Source of the DNA: Treponema sp.
GTDB taxonomy: Bacteria > Spirochaetota > Spirochaetia > Treponematales > Treponemataceae
Length of the DNA stretch: 19,471 bases
Reading direction: 5' to 3'
NCBI GenBank assembly: GCA_016293005.1
Contig: JAEDFA010000037.1
Coordinates: 1 to 19,471 of the forward strand
Below are positions 1 to 7,344 of the stretch, piece after piece. The translations under genes and the position numbers were made by a program. Below the pieces are notes generated by a model. That model ran no database searches. It was not told where the DNA came from and saw only the letters and a program-made list of their open reading frames with translations. Numbering within the stretch: position 1 is the first letter of the stretch; each line of letters opens with the position of its first letter.

Positions 1-664
1 ATGCAAAAGCGATTGCAGAATGCCCGGAGGGAAAAGATGAACTAAACGGAGGTTTTATAATCTGAATAAAATCTGGATTCTGAATAAAAGGCCTTGCTCG
101 TCCTATAAGCGGTTTTAAAATTCCCTGAAAAACTATAAAAGCAAGAAGCATCGAACAAATTGCAAAAATCGCTGTCTTTCTGTACTTTTTAAAAATCAGA
201 AGAAAAAGAGCGCACAAAATCCAGAAAATGCCAAGATTTCCAAGCATCGTGAAAAATTTGAAAAAAATGTCAAAAAATGGCGTCCTGAAATGAATCTGAA
301 TAAAGTCAAGGATTTTAAAATCGGCTTGCGTTAAAGCGTTGATTGTAATGGATGCATTTTCAACTGGAAAAAAAAATTCAAAAATCAGAACAAAAGCGCA
401 AAGACAGACAGCAACGATAAAAAGTCCCATATTCATAAAAGAAAGAATTATTCCAAGAATAAATGCCATGATTCCTGTAAAAACTGAATCAGTTGCATAC
501 AAAATAGAAGGAAAAGTCATTACGCTTAAGGTTACAAACGGAACATAATACAAAAATGATTTTAAAAATTTATTTTGTATCGGTTTCTGAATCAGTGAAA
601 CAGGAAGAACTCTTATGAGAGTTGAAACGATTCCAGAAGTTATTATTGCAAAAAAAGTATACAT
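1..664 (-). CDS. AzlD-like transporter subunit fused in frame to a PAP2 phosphatase (3' end outside window)
   Basis: The frame opens at an ATG at 664 behind a GGAGG box (669-673) and is open for 221 codons to the window edge. Residues 1 to about 100 look like a complete AzlD, the small partner of AzlC in branched-chain amino-acid export: a hydrophobic start containing IRVLP, the FLYYVPFVTLSVMTFP region and two further membrane segments. From about residue 102 the sequence is that of a PAP2 membrane phosphatase (undecaprenyl-diphosphate or lipid phosphatase type): FKILDFIQ start, LGNLGIFW, motif 1 KPLIGRARP at 184-192 and motif 2 PSGH at 212-215. Motif 3, with the nucleophile-assisting His, would lie off the left edge. 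There is no stop and no credible separate start between the parts. A run of nine T residues (368-376) sits at the junction, so a base-count error or slippage must be considered. The domain calls are firm; a genuine single polypeptide is likely but unproven. Confidence 0.8.
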   Translation of the reverse strand, partial: MYTFFAIITSGIVSTLIRVLPVSLIQKPIQNKFLKSFLYYVPFVTLSVMTFPSILYATDSVFTGIMAFILGIILSFMNMGLFIVAVCLCAFVLIFEFFFPVENASITINALTQADFKILDFIQIHFRTPFFDIFFKFFTMLGNLGIFWILCALFLLIFKKYRKTAIFAICSMLLAFIVFQGILKPLIGRARPFIQNPDFIQIIKPPFSSSFPSGHSAIAFA

Positions 665-668
665 GTTT

Positions 669-673
669 CCTCC
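669..673 (-). promoter_or_regulatory. Ribosome-binding site of the azlD-PAP2 frame
   Basis: GGAGG on the minus strand ends 4 nt before the ATG at 664, within the 15-nt gap after the azlC stop codon. It fixes the start of the azlD part and suggests that it is translated from the same mRNA as azlC. Confidence 0.8.
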
Positions 674-679
674 AACGCA

Positions 680-1390
680 TTATTCTGAATCTTCGCAAGG
701 ACAAATTAATGCCAGCACGGAAGAAATTAAAACGGTTAAAATTATAGTTCTGTTTCCTTCTGAAAGATTTTTTATTCCTGGAATAACAGAACATAAAAAG
801 CTTAAAGTAAATCCGGATAAAACTGCAAAAAAAACTGGTTTAGATTTTCTTACTGGCGGAATTATAATTGCAAGGAACATGCCGTAAAGGGCAACAGAAA
901 GTGCGTTCACGACAGAAAAAGGCAAGATATTTCCTGCAAAAATCCCGAATGCAGTTCCAAGACACCACAAAGGAATTGCGAAACTCATCGCACCATAACT
1001 ATAAAACGGATTTAAATATCCTTTCTGATTTATTGCAATTCCGAAAAGTTCATCTGTAATTCCAAAACCTATTACGATTCTGTGAATCATTTTTGTTTCA
1101 GGAGAGAATTTCTGACTTAATGTGCAGCTCATCAAAAGATATCGCACGTTTATCACTAAAATAATTAAGGCGATTTCAAAAAAAGACTGACAGGCTTTAA
1201 TTGCGTTGTACAAAGCATATTCGCCAGCTGATGCGTGGTTCAAAAAACTTGAGAAAAATCCTAAAAAAGGCGTGAGTCCCGCTTTCTTTGCAATTATTCC
1301 AAGCGAAAACGAAACTGCAAAATATCCAAGCCCAATCGGAATGCCGTCTTTAAAACCGTTTACAAAAAAAATTTTATTTTCTTTACACAT
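680..1390 (-). CDS. azlC: AzlC family branched-chain amino-acid permease
   Basis: This is a 236-residue integral membrane protein of the AzlC family, the large subunit of the AzlCD exporter of branched-chain amino acids and analogues. The family pattern is clear: the GFKDGIPIGLGYFAVSF start (about residues 12-28), NVRYLLMSC in the middle, an ITDELFG segment, then GTAFGIFAGNILP and a hydrophobic C-terminus. Length is normal. I place the start at 1390 rather than at an in-frame upstream ATG at 1480. The 1390 start gives the usual family N-terminus, its ATG overlaps the last codons of dppCD (ATGTGTAAA against GTG TAA), and GGAAGAAGAA lies just upstream. The overlap implies translational coupling to the peptide transporter genes. 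The partner azlD follows, joined to a PAP2 domain. Confidence 0.88.
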   Translation of the reverse strand: MCKENKIFFVNGFKDGIPIGLGYFAVSFSLGIIAKKAGLTPFLGFFSSFLNHASAGEYALYNAIKACQSFFEIALIILVINVRYLLMSCTLSQKFSPETKMIHRIVIGFGITDELFGIAINQKGYLNPFYSYGAMSFAIPLWCLGTAFGIFAGNILPFSVVNALSVALYGMFLAIIIPPVRKSKPVFFAVLSGFTLSFLCSVIPGIKNLSEGNRTIILTVLISSVLALICPCEDSE

Positions 1391-3467
1391 TTTCTTCTTC
1401 CATTTTATAACATTTTTTTGCATCTGTCCTGCATTGTTCAATAACATAACTGCATCTTGAAGCAAAAGGACATCCTTCAAGTTTTATAGTATTTTCCGTA
1501 ACTTTTCCGGGAATCGAGGACATTCTTTTTTCGCTGTGATGTTCAAGAAATTTTGGAATTGAAGAAAGGAGCGCTTGTGTGTACGGATGAGACGGATTAT
1601 TCATAATTTTTTCAGCCGCCCCTTCTTCCATTATTTTTCCACCGTACATAACAATGATTCTGTCAGAAATTTTTGAAACGAGGTTTATGTCATGACTTAT
1701 AAAAATTATTGAAAGAGCCCTTTCCTTTTTTAACCGAAGCAAAAGCGAAATTATCTGAGCCTGAATCGTAACATCTAAAGCCGTCGTTGGTTCATCTGCA
1801 ATCAAAAGTTCACAATTTTGGGCAAGTGCAAGTGCAATACAAAGACGCTGAAGCTGTCCACCGCTGAACTGATGAGGATAAAAATTAAGCCTTTTTTCAG
1901 CATCAGGAATACCGACTACGTTTAAAAGAGAAACTGATTTTTTCCATGCGTTTTCTTTTGTAATTTTTGGCTCTAGATTTTTAAATGTTTCAAAGAAAAC
2001 GCTTTTTATATTTTGAAGCGGGTCAAATGAGCGGCCAGGCTCCTGAAAAATTAGCGCAATTTTTTTTCCGCGGTATGACCTCAGGACTTTTTCAGGTAAA
2101 TCAAGAAGATTTATGCCGTCGTAAAAGATTTTTCCGCTTATAAAAGCATTTTCTGGCAAAAGACACGGAATTGCAGAAGTTGAAACAGATTTTCCAGAGC
2201 CAGATTCCCCGACGATTCCTAAAATTTCGCCTTTTTTGACATAAAAACTTACATTCTGAACACCGTAAATCGTTTTTTTTGCAAAATTTCTTAAAACTTC
2301 AAACGAAACTGAAAGATTTTCTACGGAAAGAAGGATATTTTTATCTTTTTGACTTACAGAAGAAATTTTTTCACTTTTTGGAAGATTTTGTTCAAGTTTT
2401 ACAGATTTTTTGTTTTTTCGCTTAAAAACTGCTGCGTACGGGTCAAAATAATCCCTTAACGCATCTGCAAAAAAATTAAAAGAAAGAGTTACAATCAAAA
2501 GAAGCAAAACCGGATACAAAAGCCACGGAAATTTTACAAGATTTGAAACTGTAGAAATATCGCGGTTAATCAAAGACCCCCAGCTTACAGCCGGATCGTT
2601 TATTCCAAGCCCAAGATAAGATAAAGTTGTTTCACTCATGATAAAACCAGGAATGCTCAACGCTGTACTTACAATTAAAAGACTTGAAGTCTGAGGAACA
2701 ATATATTTAAAAATTATTATGAAAACAGGAACGCCTTCTGCTTTTGCGTTTAACACAAATTCTTCGTTTTTAATTGAATGTACAAGACCGCGGATTGTCC
2801 TTGCGCTTCCAGGCCAGCCGATTAAAGAAAGAATGAGCGTAATTATCATGTAGGAAGTTCCGCTGTCCATCTGATTATTTAAAAGAGAGCGCAAAAATAG
2901 AATGAAATAAAGGCTTGGAATCAGCATAAAAAATTCTGCAAACCTCATAATCGCCCAGTCAGTCTTTCCGCCAAAATATCCTGAAATTCCGCCGAACAAA
3001 ACTGCAAGAAAAAGAGAAATCGCCGTTGCAACAAAACCGATTGTTAAAGAAATTCTTGAACCAAAAACGATTCTTGAATATAAATCCCGCCCCAAATTGT
3101 CAGAGCCTAAAATGTAAAGCGGATAATCGGAATCTGTTCCAAAAAGGTGAATGTCGCACGGAATAAAACCTAAAATTTTATATTCAAAACCTTTTGCAAA
3201 AAATTTAAAATTATGAACGGTTTCTTTATCTTTTACGCGAACATAACTCCATGTAGATTTTTCAATTACACGGAATTCCCTGACTTTTATTCCTTTTAGC
3301 GTAAGCTGAACATTTGCCGGATGAAAAGTATTGTTTTCATAAGTTTTCTCTGGTCTGTAAACTGCAAAAAAATCTGCAAAAATCATTATAAAATAAAGAA
3401 TACACAAAATTACAAACGAAGTGTACGCAAGAGGTTTATGTTTTAAAAACTGAAAAAAATTCTTCAT
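1383..3467 (-). CDS. Opp/Dpp ABC transporter: permease (DppC type) fused to ATPase (DppD type)
   Basis: This 694-residue protein joins two subunits that are usually separate. Residues 1-345 are an OppC/DppC permease: a first membrane segment at about 13-33, a large periplasmic loop to about 135, GSDNLGRDLYSR (121-132), and the inner-membrane EAA-type loop around 235-260. A charged linker (346-378) leads to a complete nucleotide-binding domain: Walker A GESGSGKS 420-427, Q-loop near FQEP 474-477, signature FSGGQ 534-538, Walker B LLIADEP 554-560, switch His592. The oligopeptide-type C-terminus has PSHPYTQALL (625-634) and four cysteines (666, 672, 679, 686). The start is supported by AGGA about 7 nt upstream. 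dppB precedes it by 15 bp. The likely role is import of peptides or other oligomers energised by ATP. No second ATPase and no binding protein are in the window, so substrate and partner are unknown. Confidence 0.92.
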   Translation of the reverse strand: MKNFFQFLKHKPLAYTSFVILCILYFIMIFADFFAVYRPEKTYENNTFHPANVQLTLKGIKVREFRVIEKSTWSYVRVKDKETVHNFKFFAKGFEYKILGFIPCDIHLFGTDSDYPLYILGSDNLGRDLYSRIVFGSRISLTIGFVATAISLFLAVLFGGISGYFGGKTDWAIMRFAEFFMLIPSLYFILFLRSLLNNQMDSGTSYMIITLILSLIGWPGSARTIRGLVHSIKNEEFVLNAKAEGVPVFIIIFKYIVPQTSSLLIVSTALSIPGFIMSETTLSYLGLGINDPAVSWGSLINRDISTVSNLVKFPWLLYPVLLLLIVTLSFNFFADALRDYFDPYAAVFKRKNKKSVKLEQNLPKSEKISSVSQKDKNILLSVENLSVSFEVLRNFAKKTIYGVQNVSFYVKKGEILGIVGESGSGKSVSTSAIPCLLPENAFISGKIFYDGINLLDLPEKVLRSYRGKKIALIFQEPGRSFDPLQNIKSVFFETFKNLEPKITKENAWKKSVSLLNVVGIPDAEKRLNFYPHQFSGGQLQRLCIALALAQNCELLIADEPTTALDVTIQAQIISLLLRLKKERALSIIFISHDINLVSKISDRIIVMYGGKIMEEGAAEKIMNNPSHPYTQALLSSIPKFLEHHSEKRMSSIPGKVTENTIKLEGCPFASRCSYVIEQCRTDAKKCYKMEEENV

Positions 3468-3482
3468 TAAAATTCCTGATAA

Positions 3483-4613
3483 TTATTTTTCTGAATATCT
3501 GATTCTTGGGTCTACAAATGCAAGCAGAATATCTGAAACTAGCATTCCTAAAAGAACTAACGCTGAAATAAACATACTGTTTGCAAGAACAAGATTTATA
3601 TCCTGCTGAGTTACCGCTTCATACATAAGCCGTCCGATTCCAGGATATGCAAAAATTATTTCAAGAACTAAAGAACCTGAAAAAAGGCTTGCCAAAAGAT
3701 TTGCACTTCCTGTTATGTAAGGATTTAAAGTATTCCTGAATGCGTGATTTAAATAAATTCGTTTTTCACTGATTCCGCGCGACCTTAATGCAAAAATGTA
3801 CGGTAAATTCATCTGGTCAAGCATTGTAGAGCGAATCATACGCATTGTTCCTCCAAAACCACCAAGAAAAGATGCCAGAAGCGGAAGAAAAATGTGGTGA
3901 AGATAGCTGAATGTAAATTTTACAGGAGCGTGAGAAAACGGAAAATCAGGATACGCCGTTACAGGAAAAAGCGAAGTTACAGAGGCAAAAATCTGAAGCA
4001 AAATCAAAAGAAGGATTCCGGGAAAAGCATGAAAGAAAAGCGCAAAAAATGTTACAGCCACATCAAGTTTTGTTCCTGCTTTTGATGAAAAATAAACTCC
4101 CAGTAAAAATGAAAAAATCGTGATGAAAACAAGTGAAATAAGATTTAAAATCACAGAATTCCAGATTCTAGAACCGATTAAAAAAGTAACCGGCGTTCTG
4201 CTTATAAGACTTACGCCCAAATCGTGGTGGATTAAAACCCTTTCAAGCCATTTAAAATACTGAACATAAAACGGTTTATCAAGCGCAAATTCTTTTTTTA
4301 AATTTTCAATCTGCTCATTTTCATAAAGTTCTTTATTAACAGAATTTACAGAAGATTTTGTTCCTGGTCCCTGAACGCTGTTCATAATCTGCTGGCTTAC
4401 CATCTGGTCAACGATATCTCCAGGTGCTAAAGCCATTAAACCAAAAAGCGCAAAACCGAGCATAAAAAGAAGAAAAAGCATCGTTAAAATTCTTGAACAA
4501 ATAAAAGATAACAATGGGCTTTTTTTCTTAAAAAGATTCCATGGGAGAAAAATAAACGAAGCAATTTTTTTTATTTTCTGAACAAACATATTTTCAAAAA
4601 ATAATTTTAACAT
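3483..4613 (-). CDS. Opp/Dpp ABC transporter permease, DppB/OppB type
   Basis: A 376-residue inner-membrane permease, the partner of the downstream fused permease-ATPase. The first membrane segment is at about 38-62, followed by APGD (63-66) typical of the family. Next come a periplasmic stretch with ALDKPFYVQYFKWL (110-123) and GVSLISRTPV, more membrane segments, the cytoplasmic EAA-type loop around YIFALRSRGISEKRIYLNHAFRN (272-294) that contacts the ATPase, and FAYPGIGRLMYEAV (321-334). The N-terminus has about 37 extra residues before the usual start, so ATG 4613 is uncertain. No ribosome-binding site lies in front of it, and Met9 (4589) is an alternative. It is the first gene of the left minus-strand unit and diverges from the ATP-grasp gene across 84 bp. 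Confidence 0.9.
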   Translation of the reverse strand: MLKLFFENMFVQKIKKIASFIFLPWNLFKKKSPLLSFICSRILTMLFLLFMLGFALFGLMALAPGDIVDQMVSQQIMNSVQGPGTKSSVNSVNKELYENEQIENLKKEFALDKPFYVQYFKWLERVLIHHDLGVSLISRTPVTFLIGSRIWNSVILNLISLVFITIFSFLLGVYFSSKAGTKLDVAVTFFALFFHAFPGILLLILLQIFASVTSLFPVTAYPDFPFSHAPVKFTFSYLHHIFLPLLASFLGGFGGTMRMIRSTMLDQMNLPYIFALRSRGISEKRIYLNHAFRNTLNPYITGSANLLASLFSGSLVLEIIFAYPGIGRLMYEAVTQQDINLVLANSMFISALVLLGMLVSDILLAFVDPRIRYSEK

Positions 4614-4662
4614 CTATATAGAAAAAATCAAGAACCTTAAAAAATCTAAACAAAAAAAATCT

Positions 4663-4691
4663 ATGACAATATCAGAAAAATAAATTAGAAT
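4663..4691 (+). promoter_or_regulatory. Sigma-70-type promoter giving a probable leaderless mRNA for the ATP-grasp gene
   Basis: ATGACA (4663-4668; 5 of 6 to TTGACA) is 17 bp from TAGAAT (4686-4691; 5 of 6 to TATAAT). The -10 ends 6 nt before ATG 4698, so initiation at the usual distance would fall on or next to the A of the start codon. No Shine-Dalgarno sequence is present. Confidence 0.6.
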
Positions 4692-4697
4692 GTAAAA

Positions 4698-6071
4698 ATG
4701 AAATTTGTATTTTTCTGTACCAATTCAAATTTTTTCACACCCGATGAAATAAATGTTTCTTATATTCCTGAATGTAAAACTGAATGGCTTAAATTTTCCC
4801 AAAAATTTAATGAACACACTTTTTTTATTGTAATGCAGAAACCGGGACTTTTTCTTTTAGATAAAAACGATTTGAATTCAGAAAAAAGCGTTATTGAAAT
4901 TTCAAAGAATTTAAAAATCATTTTTTTACCCGAAGATGCCCAAACAGAAAATTTTGTAAAAGAAATCCAGAAGCTTAATCCTGATATGGCTTCAAGCATT
5001 ACTTACTGGATTTCTCCGTTCGACTGGCTTTCAATAAAAGATTCTTTAATCGCAGAAAAACTAATGCAACAAGGGATAAAAACTTTCTCTCATCCTGCAA
5101 AAACTTCACAAATCTGTTTTGACAAACGGGAAACACGCGAATTTCTTACACAAAATTCTTTTCCCTGCGCAGAAGGCTTTTATGTTCACCACGAAATGTT
5201 TTTTGCAGAACGAAGATTTCTTTCAATAAAAGAAAATGTTTACAAAGAATATGTTTTTGAAAAATTAAAAAATATGAATTTTCCGGTTGTGATAAAAGAT
5301 ACTCTGGGTTTAAGTTCTTTCGGAATGGATGTATGCAAAACTTTTCAAGAAGCAAAACATGTACTTCTTTCAAAAAAGAACAACGGCGACCGTGTCATAG
5401 AAGAATTTATTTCAGGCTTGAGTTTCGGGCTTGAAATTTACGGACACAACGGAAATTATCTTTTTTCACCGCTTTTTATAAATTCATTAAATCAGTTTGG
5501 GCTTACAAGTCCAAAGCAGAATGTAAAACTCGGTCCTGTCACAAACGAAAAATTTCACATAAAATCGCTTCACGAAATGCTTTATTCTCTTTCAAAAAAA
5601 TTAAATTTCTCAGGAATCGCTCAAATCGACTTAGTTTTTTCCAAGGGAAAATGGCATATAATAGAAATAAACTCACGCTTAAGCGGAATGACGCAAACAG
5701 TTGCTTCAAGTTTAGGCATTTCACTTTACGAGCTACTCTTTTATGCAACAATCGGTTTTGATTCTTACAGCAAAAAACTTTCTTTTTTAATTGAAAACTC
5801 ATCTTTTACTTTCAATATGAAATTTCCACTTCTTCAAAAAGAAAGACTTGAAAAACTTTACGATTACGAATTTGTGGATTTTGTAAACCAAATAGAAAAC
5901 ACAAAGGCAAAACAACTTCGAGAAGCAGGTTACGCGGAAGTCATCTTCGGAAGAGAAAAATCATTAACAAAACTTCTTGAAAAACTTGAAACAATCAAAA
6001 ACGATTTTAAAACCGAAATAGAACAAAGATTCTACGAAAACGCTATTCTGCTTGCAAAGGAAATTTCTTAA
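4698..6071 (+). CDS. ATP-grasp family ligase, substrate unknown
   Basis: This 457-residue soluble protein has an ATP-grasp fold, the fold of carboxylate-amine/thiol ligases that work through an acyl-phosphate. The N-terminal 130 residues have no family signature I recognise. FDKRETREFL (141-150) starts the ATP-grasp region. The nucleotide-binding lysine is K200 in VVIK, followed by a serine/glycine loop (GLSSFGM 204-210). The hinge is VIEEFISG (233-240). The metal ligands are D311 (AQIDLVF) and E323/N325 (IIEINSR), followed by a family-like SGMTQTVASSLG. The C-terminal 100 residues form a helical extension. It stands alone on the plus strand between two minus-strand blocks and converges on the FemX-like gene. 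A role in joining amino acids or modifying a cell-wall or surface precursor fits the context but is only a guess. The start at 4698 is set by the preceding promoter; no ribosome-binding site is visible. Confidence 0.8.
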   Translation: MKFVFFCTNSNFFTPDEINVSYIPECKTEWLKFSQKFNEHTFFIVMQKPGLFLLDKNDLNSEKSVIEISKNLKIIFLPEDAQTENFVKEIQKLNPDMASSITYWISPFDWLSIKDSLIAEKLMQQGIKTFSHPAKTSQICFDKRETREFLTQNSFPCAEGFYVHHEMFFAERRFLSIKENVYKEYVFEKLKNMNFPVVIKDTLGLSSFGMDVCKTFQEAKHVLLSKKNNGDRVIEEFISGLSFGLEIYGHNGNYLFSPLFINSLNQFGLTSPKQNVKLGPVTNEKFHIKSLHEMLYSLSKKLNFSGIAQIDLVFSKGKWHIIEINSRLSGMTQTVASSLGISLYELLFYATIGFDSYSKKLSFLIENSSFTFNMKFPLLQKERLEKLYDYEFVDFVNQIENTKAKQLREAGYAEVIFGREKSLTKLLEKLETIKNDFKTEIEQRFYENAILLAKEIS

Positions 6072-6074
6072 AAC

Positions 6075-6103
6075 AAAAAATCAGCGGCGCTTTTTGATTT
6101 TTT
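6075..6103. terminator. Possible bidirectional terminator between convergent genes
   Basis: AAAAAATCA (6075-6083) and TGATTTTTT (6095-6103) form a 9-bp inverted repeat around an 11-nt GC-rich loop, with U-rich tracts on both strands. It lies exactly between the convergent ATP-grasp and FemX-like genes and overlaps the last codons of the latter. The stem is A/T-rich, hence weak. Confidence 0.35.
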
Positions 6104-7340
6104 TAACTTTCCTGAAATAAAAGAACCTCATTTTTTCTAAAAGCGAATAAAATCCATAGAGAGGCGAAAACGGAAAATCCCAGGTGCCTGTTCTGTGGAT
6201 GCTTTTTCCACCAAAATTTGATTTAAACATATAAAGTCCATGCATAGGATGATTTTCGTTTTTTCCTTCTGGCGGCATTCCGTACATATCGTAATAAAGG
6301 CTTCCATAGGCTTTTGCATCTTTTATAGCATTCCACTGAAGAAGATGATTGGGCATAAGATTGCGTTTTTTATTTGAAGAAGCTCCGTAAAGGTAAATGC
6401 TTTCAGTTTTTGAAAAAAGAACCATAATTGAAGCAATTTCCTCGCCTTCACTTTCTGCAATATAAAGGAAAACCTGAGGACCTGATTCTTTATCGTGTAA
6501 AAATTCTTTTGCCGACAATATTAAATCAAGATAGTATTCTTTTGCATGACTTGAATTTCCGTCTCTTTCGTTAGTTTCTTTTGTAAGTTTATAGAATACA
6601 TCGATTTTTTCAGAAATATTTTCATCCATGCCAGAATATTTTTTTACGACAACGCCTTTTTTCTCGCTTAAACGGATATTATACCGCCATTTTGAGTGCA
6701 TTTTTGAAAGGATTTCATCTTCTTTTAAAGTGAGGTCAATTTGAGTTGAATCAGGCGGCTGAATGTCATGGGATTTTTTTTTGAGTTTCAATTTATCTGA
6801 AAAACAAACAACTTTCATCCCGTAATTAAACAAATCGCGTTCTTCTGGAGATGAAAAAATTACATCCGGGTCAAAACTGAGCGCAATCACATTTTTGGGA
6901 AGAACTTTTTTTAAAGAAAGCGCAAAATCGTTTAAGAAATTTGCAAATTCTATAGTCTGACTTTCGTTTGTGCACGGCTGATTTAAAAGAACTGCTTCAT
7001 TTTCATTTGAAAAAGAAAGCGCGCAATCAAGGACATCTTCCGAAGAATTTTTAAAAGGAAGAGGAGGCATAAGCGGAATATAAGAAAGCGCAAATTTATT
7101 TTTACAGAAAGAACGAACTAAAACTGTCACCTCAAATCTTTCAAGATTTTTTTTCAAAGTTTCCTGAGATGAGTTTTTACATTCAGGAAAATCTTCTTCT
7201 GGATATTCAGTTTTTACTGAAAAATCATACTTTTTCCAGCCGTGCCGTGTTTTAAAAGAAGTCCAGAACGGAGTCTGAAGAAAACTTCCTGAATTTTTTT
7301 CTGTTTTTTCTGAAAGAGGAACAATTTCAAACTTGAACAT
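6081..7340 (-). CDS. FemA/B/X family aminoacyl-tRNA-dependent transferase
   Basis: A 419-residue protein of the FemABX family, which transfers an amino acid from aminoacyl-tRNA to the peptide of lipid II or murein to build interpeptide bridges. It has the duplicated GNAT-like fold: an N-terminal FLQTPFWTSFKTRHGWKKY segment, LSYIPLMPPLPF, then the second half with IDLTLKEDEILSKMHSKWRYN and IRLSEKKGV (about residues 201-230), the LYGASSNKKRNLMPNHLLQW stretch, YYDMYGMPP, and HGLYMFKSNFGG followed by GTWDFP near the end. The C-terminus is very basic (KVKKIKKRR). I choose ATG 7340. It begins at the family's usual point, 4 nt after the metG stop; a TTG 36 nt upstream would overlap metG. A weak GGG lies 6 nt ahead. 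The amino acid added and the exact acceptor cannot be read from sequence. Confidence 0.85.
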   Translation of the reverse strand: MFKFEIVPLSEKTEKNSGSFLQTPFWTSFKTRHGWKKYDFSVKTEYPEEDFPECKNSSQETLKKNLERFEVTVLVRSFCKNKFALSYIPLMPPLPFKNSSEDVLDCALSFSNENEAVLLNQPCTNESQTIEFANFLNDFALSLKKVLPKNVIALSFDPDVIFSSPEERDLFNYGMKVVCFSDKLKLKKKSHDIQPPDSTQIDLTLKEDEILSKMHSKWRYNIRLSEKKGVVVKKYSGMDENISEKIDVFYKLTKETNERDGNSSHAKEYYLDLILSAKEFLHDKESGPQVFLYIAESEGEEIASIMVLFSKTESIYLYGASSNKKRNLMPNHLLQWNAIKDAKAYGSLYYDMYGMPPEGKNENHPMHGLYMFKSNFGGKSIHRTGTWDFPFSPLYGFYSLLEKMRFFYFRKVKKIKKRR

Positions 7341-7344
7341 ATTT

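Noticed and set aside
50..90. Repeated TCTGAATAAAA as a regulatory repeat
   Set aside because: It lies within the PAP2 coding region, encoding two FIQ tripeptides, and has only two copies.
339..887. Small plus-strand open frames of 69 and 90 codons
   Set aside because: They are antisense to azlD-PAP2 and azlC, which have clear family signatures; the products are Lys-rich and lack family motifs.
1391..1480. Longer azlC start at 1480
   Set aside because: It would add 30 residues not seen in the family, read in another frame through the end of dppCD. ATG 1390 has a purine-rich site and the expected N-terminus.
4615..4620. TATATA as the -10 of dppB
   Set aside because: It is 1 nt from ATG 4613 and has no -35 at 16-18 bp. 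It would serve only if the true start is Met9, which I cannot show.
5539..5802. 87-codon minus-strand open frame inside the ATP-grasp gene
   Set aside because: Antisense shadow of the metal-binding region of the ATP-grasp gene; no recognisable domain.
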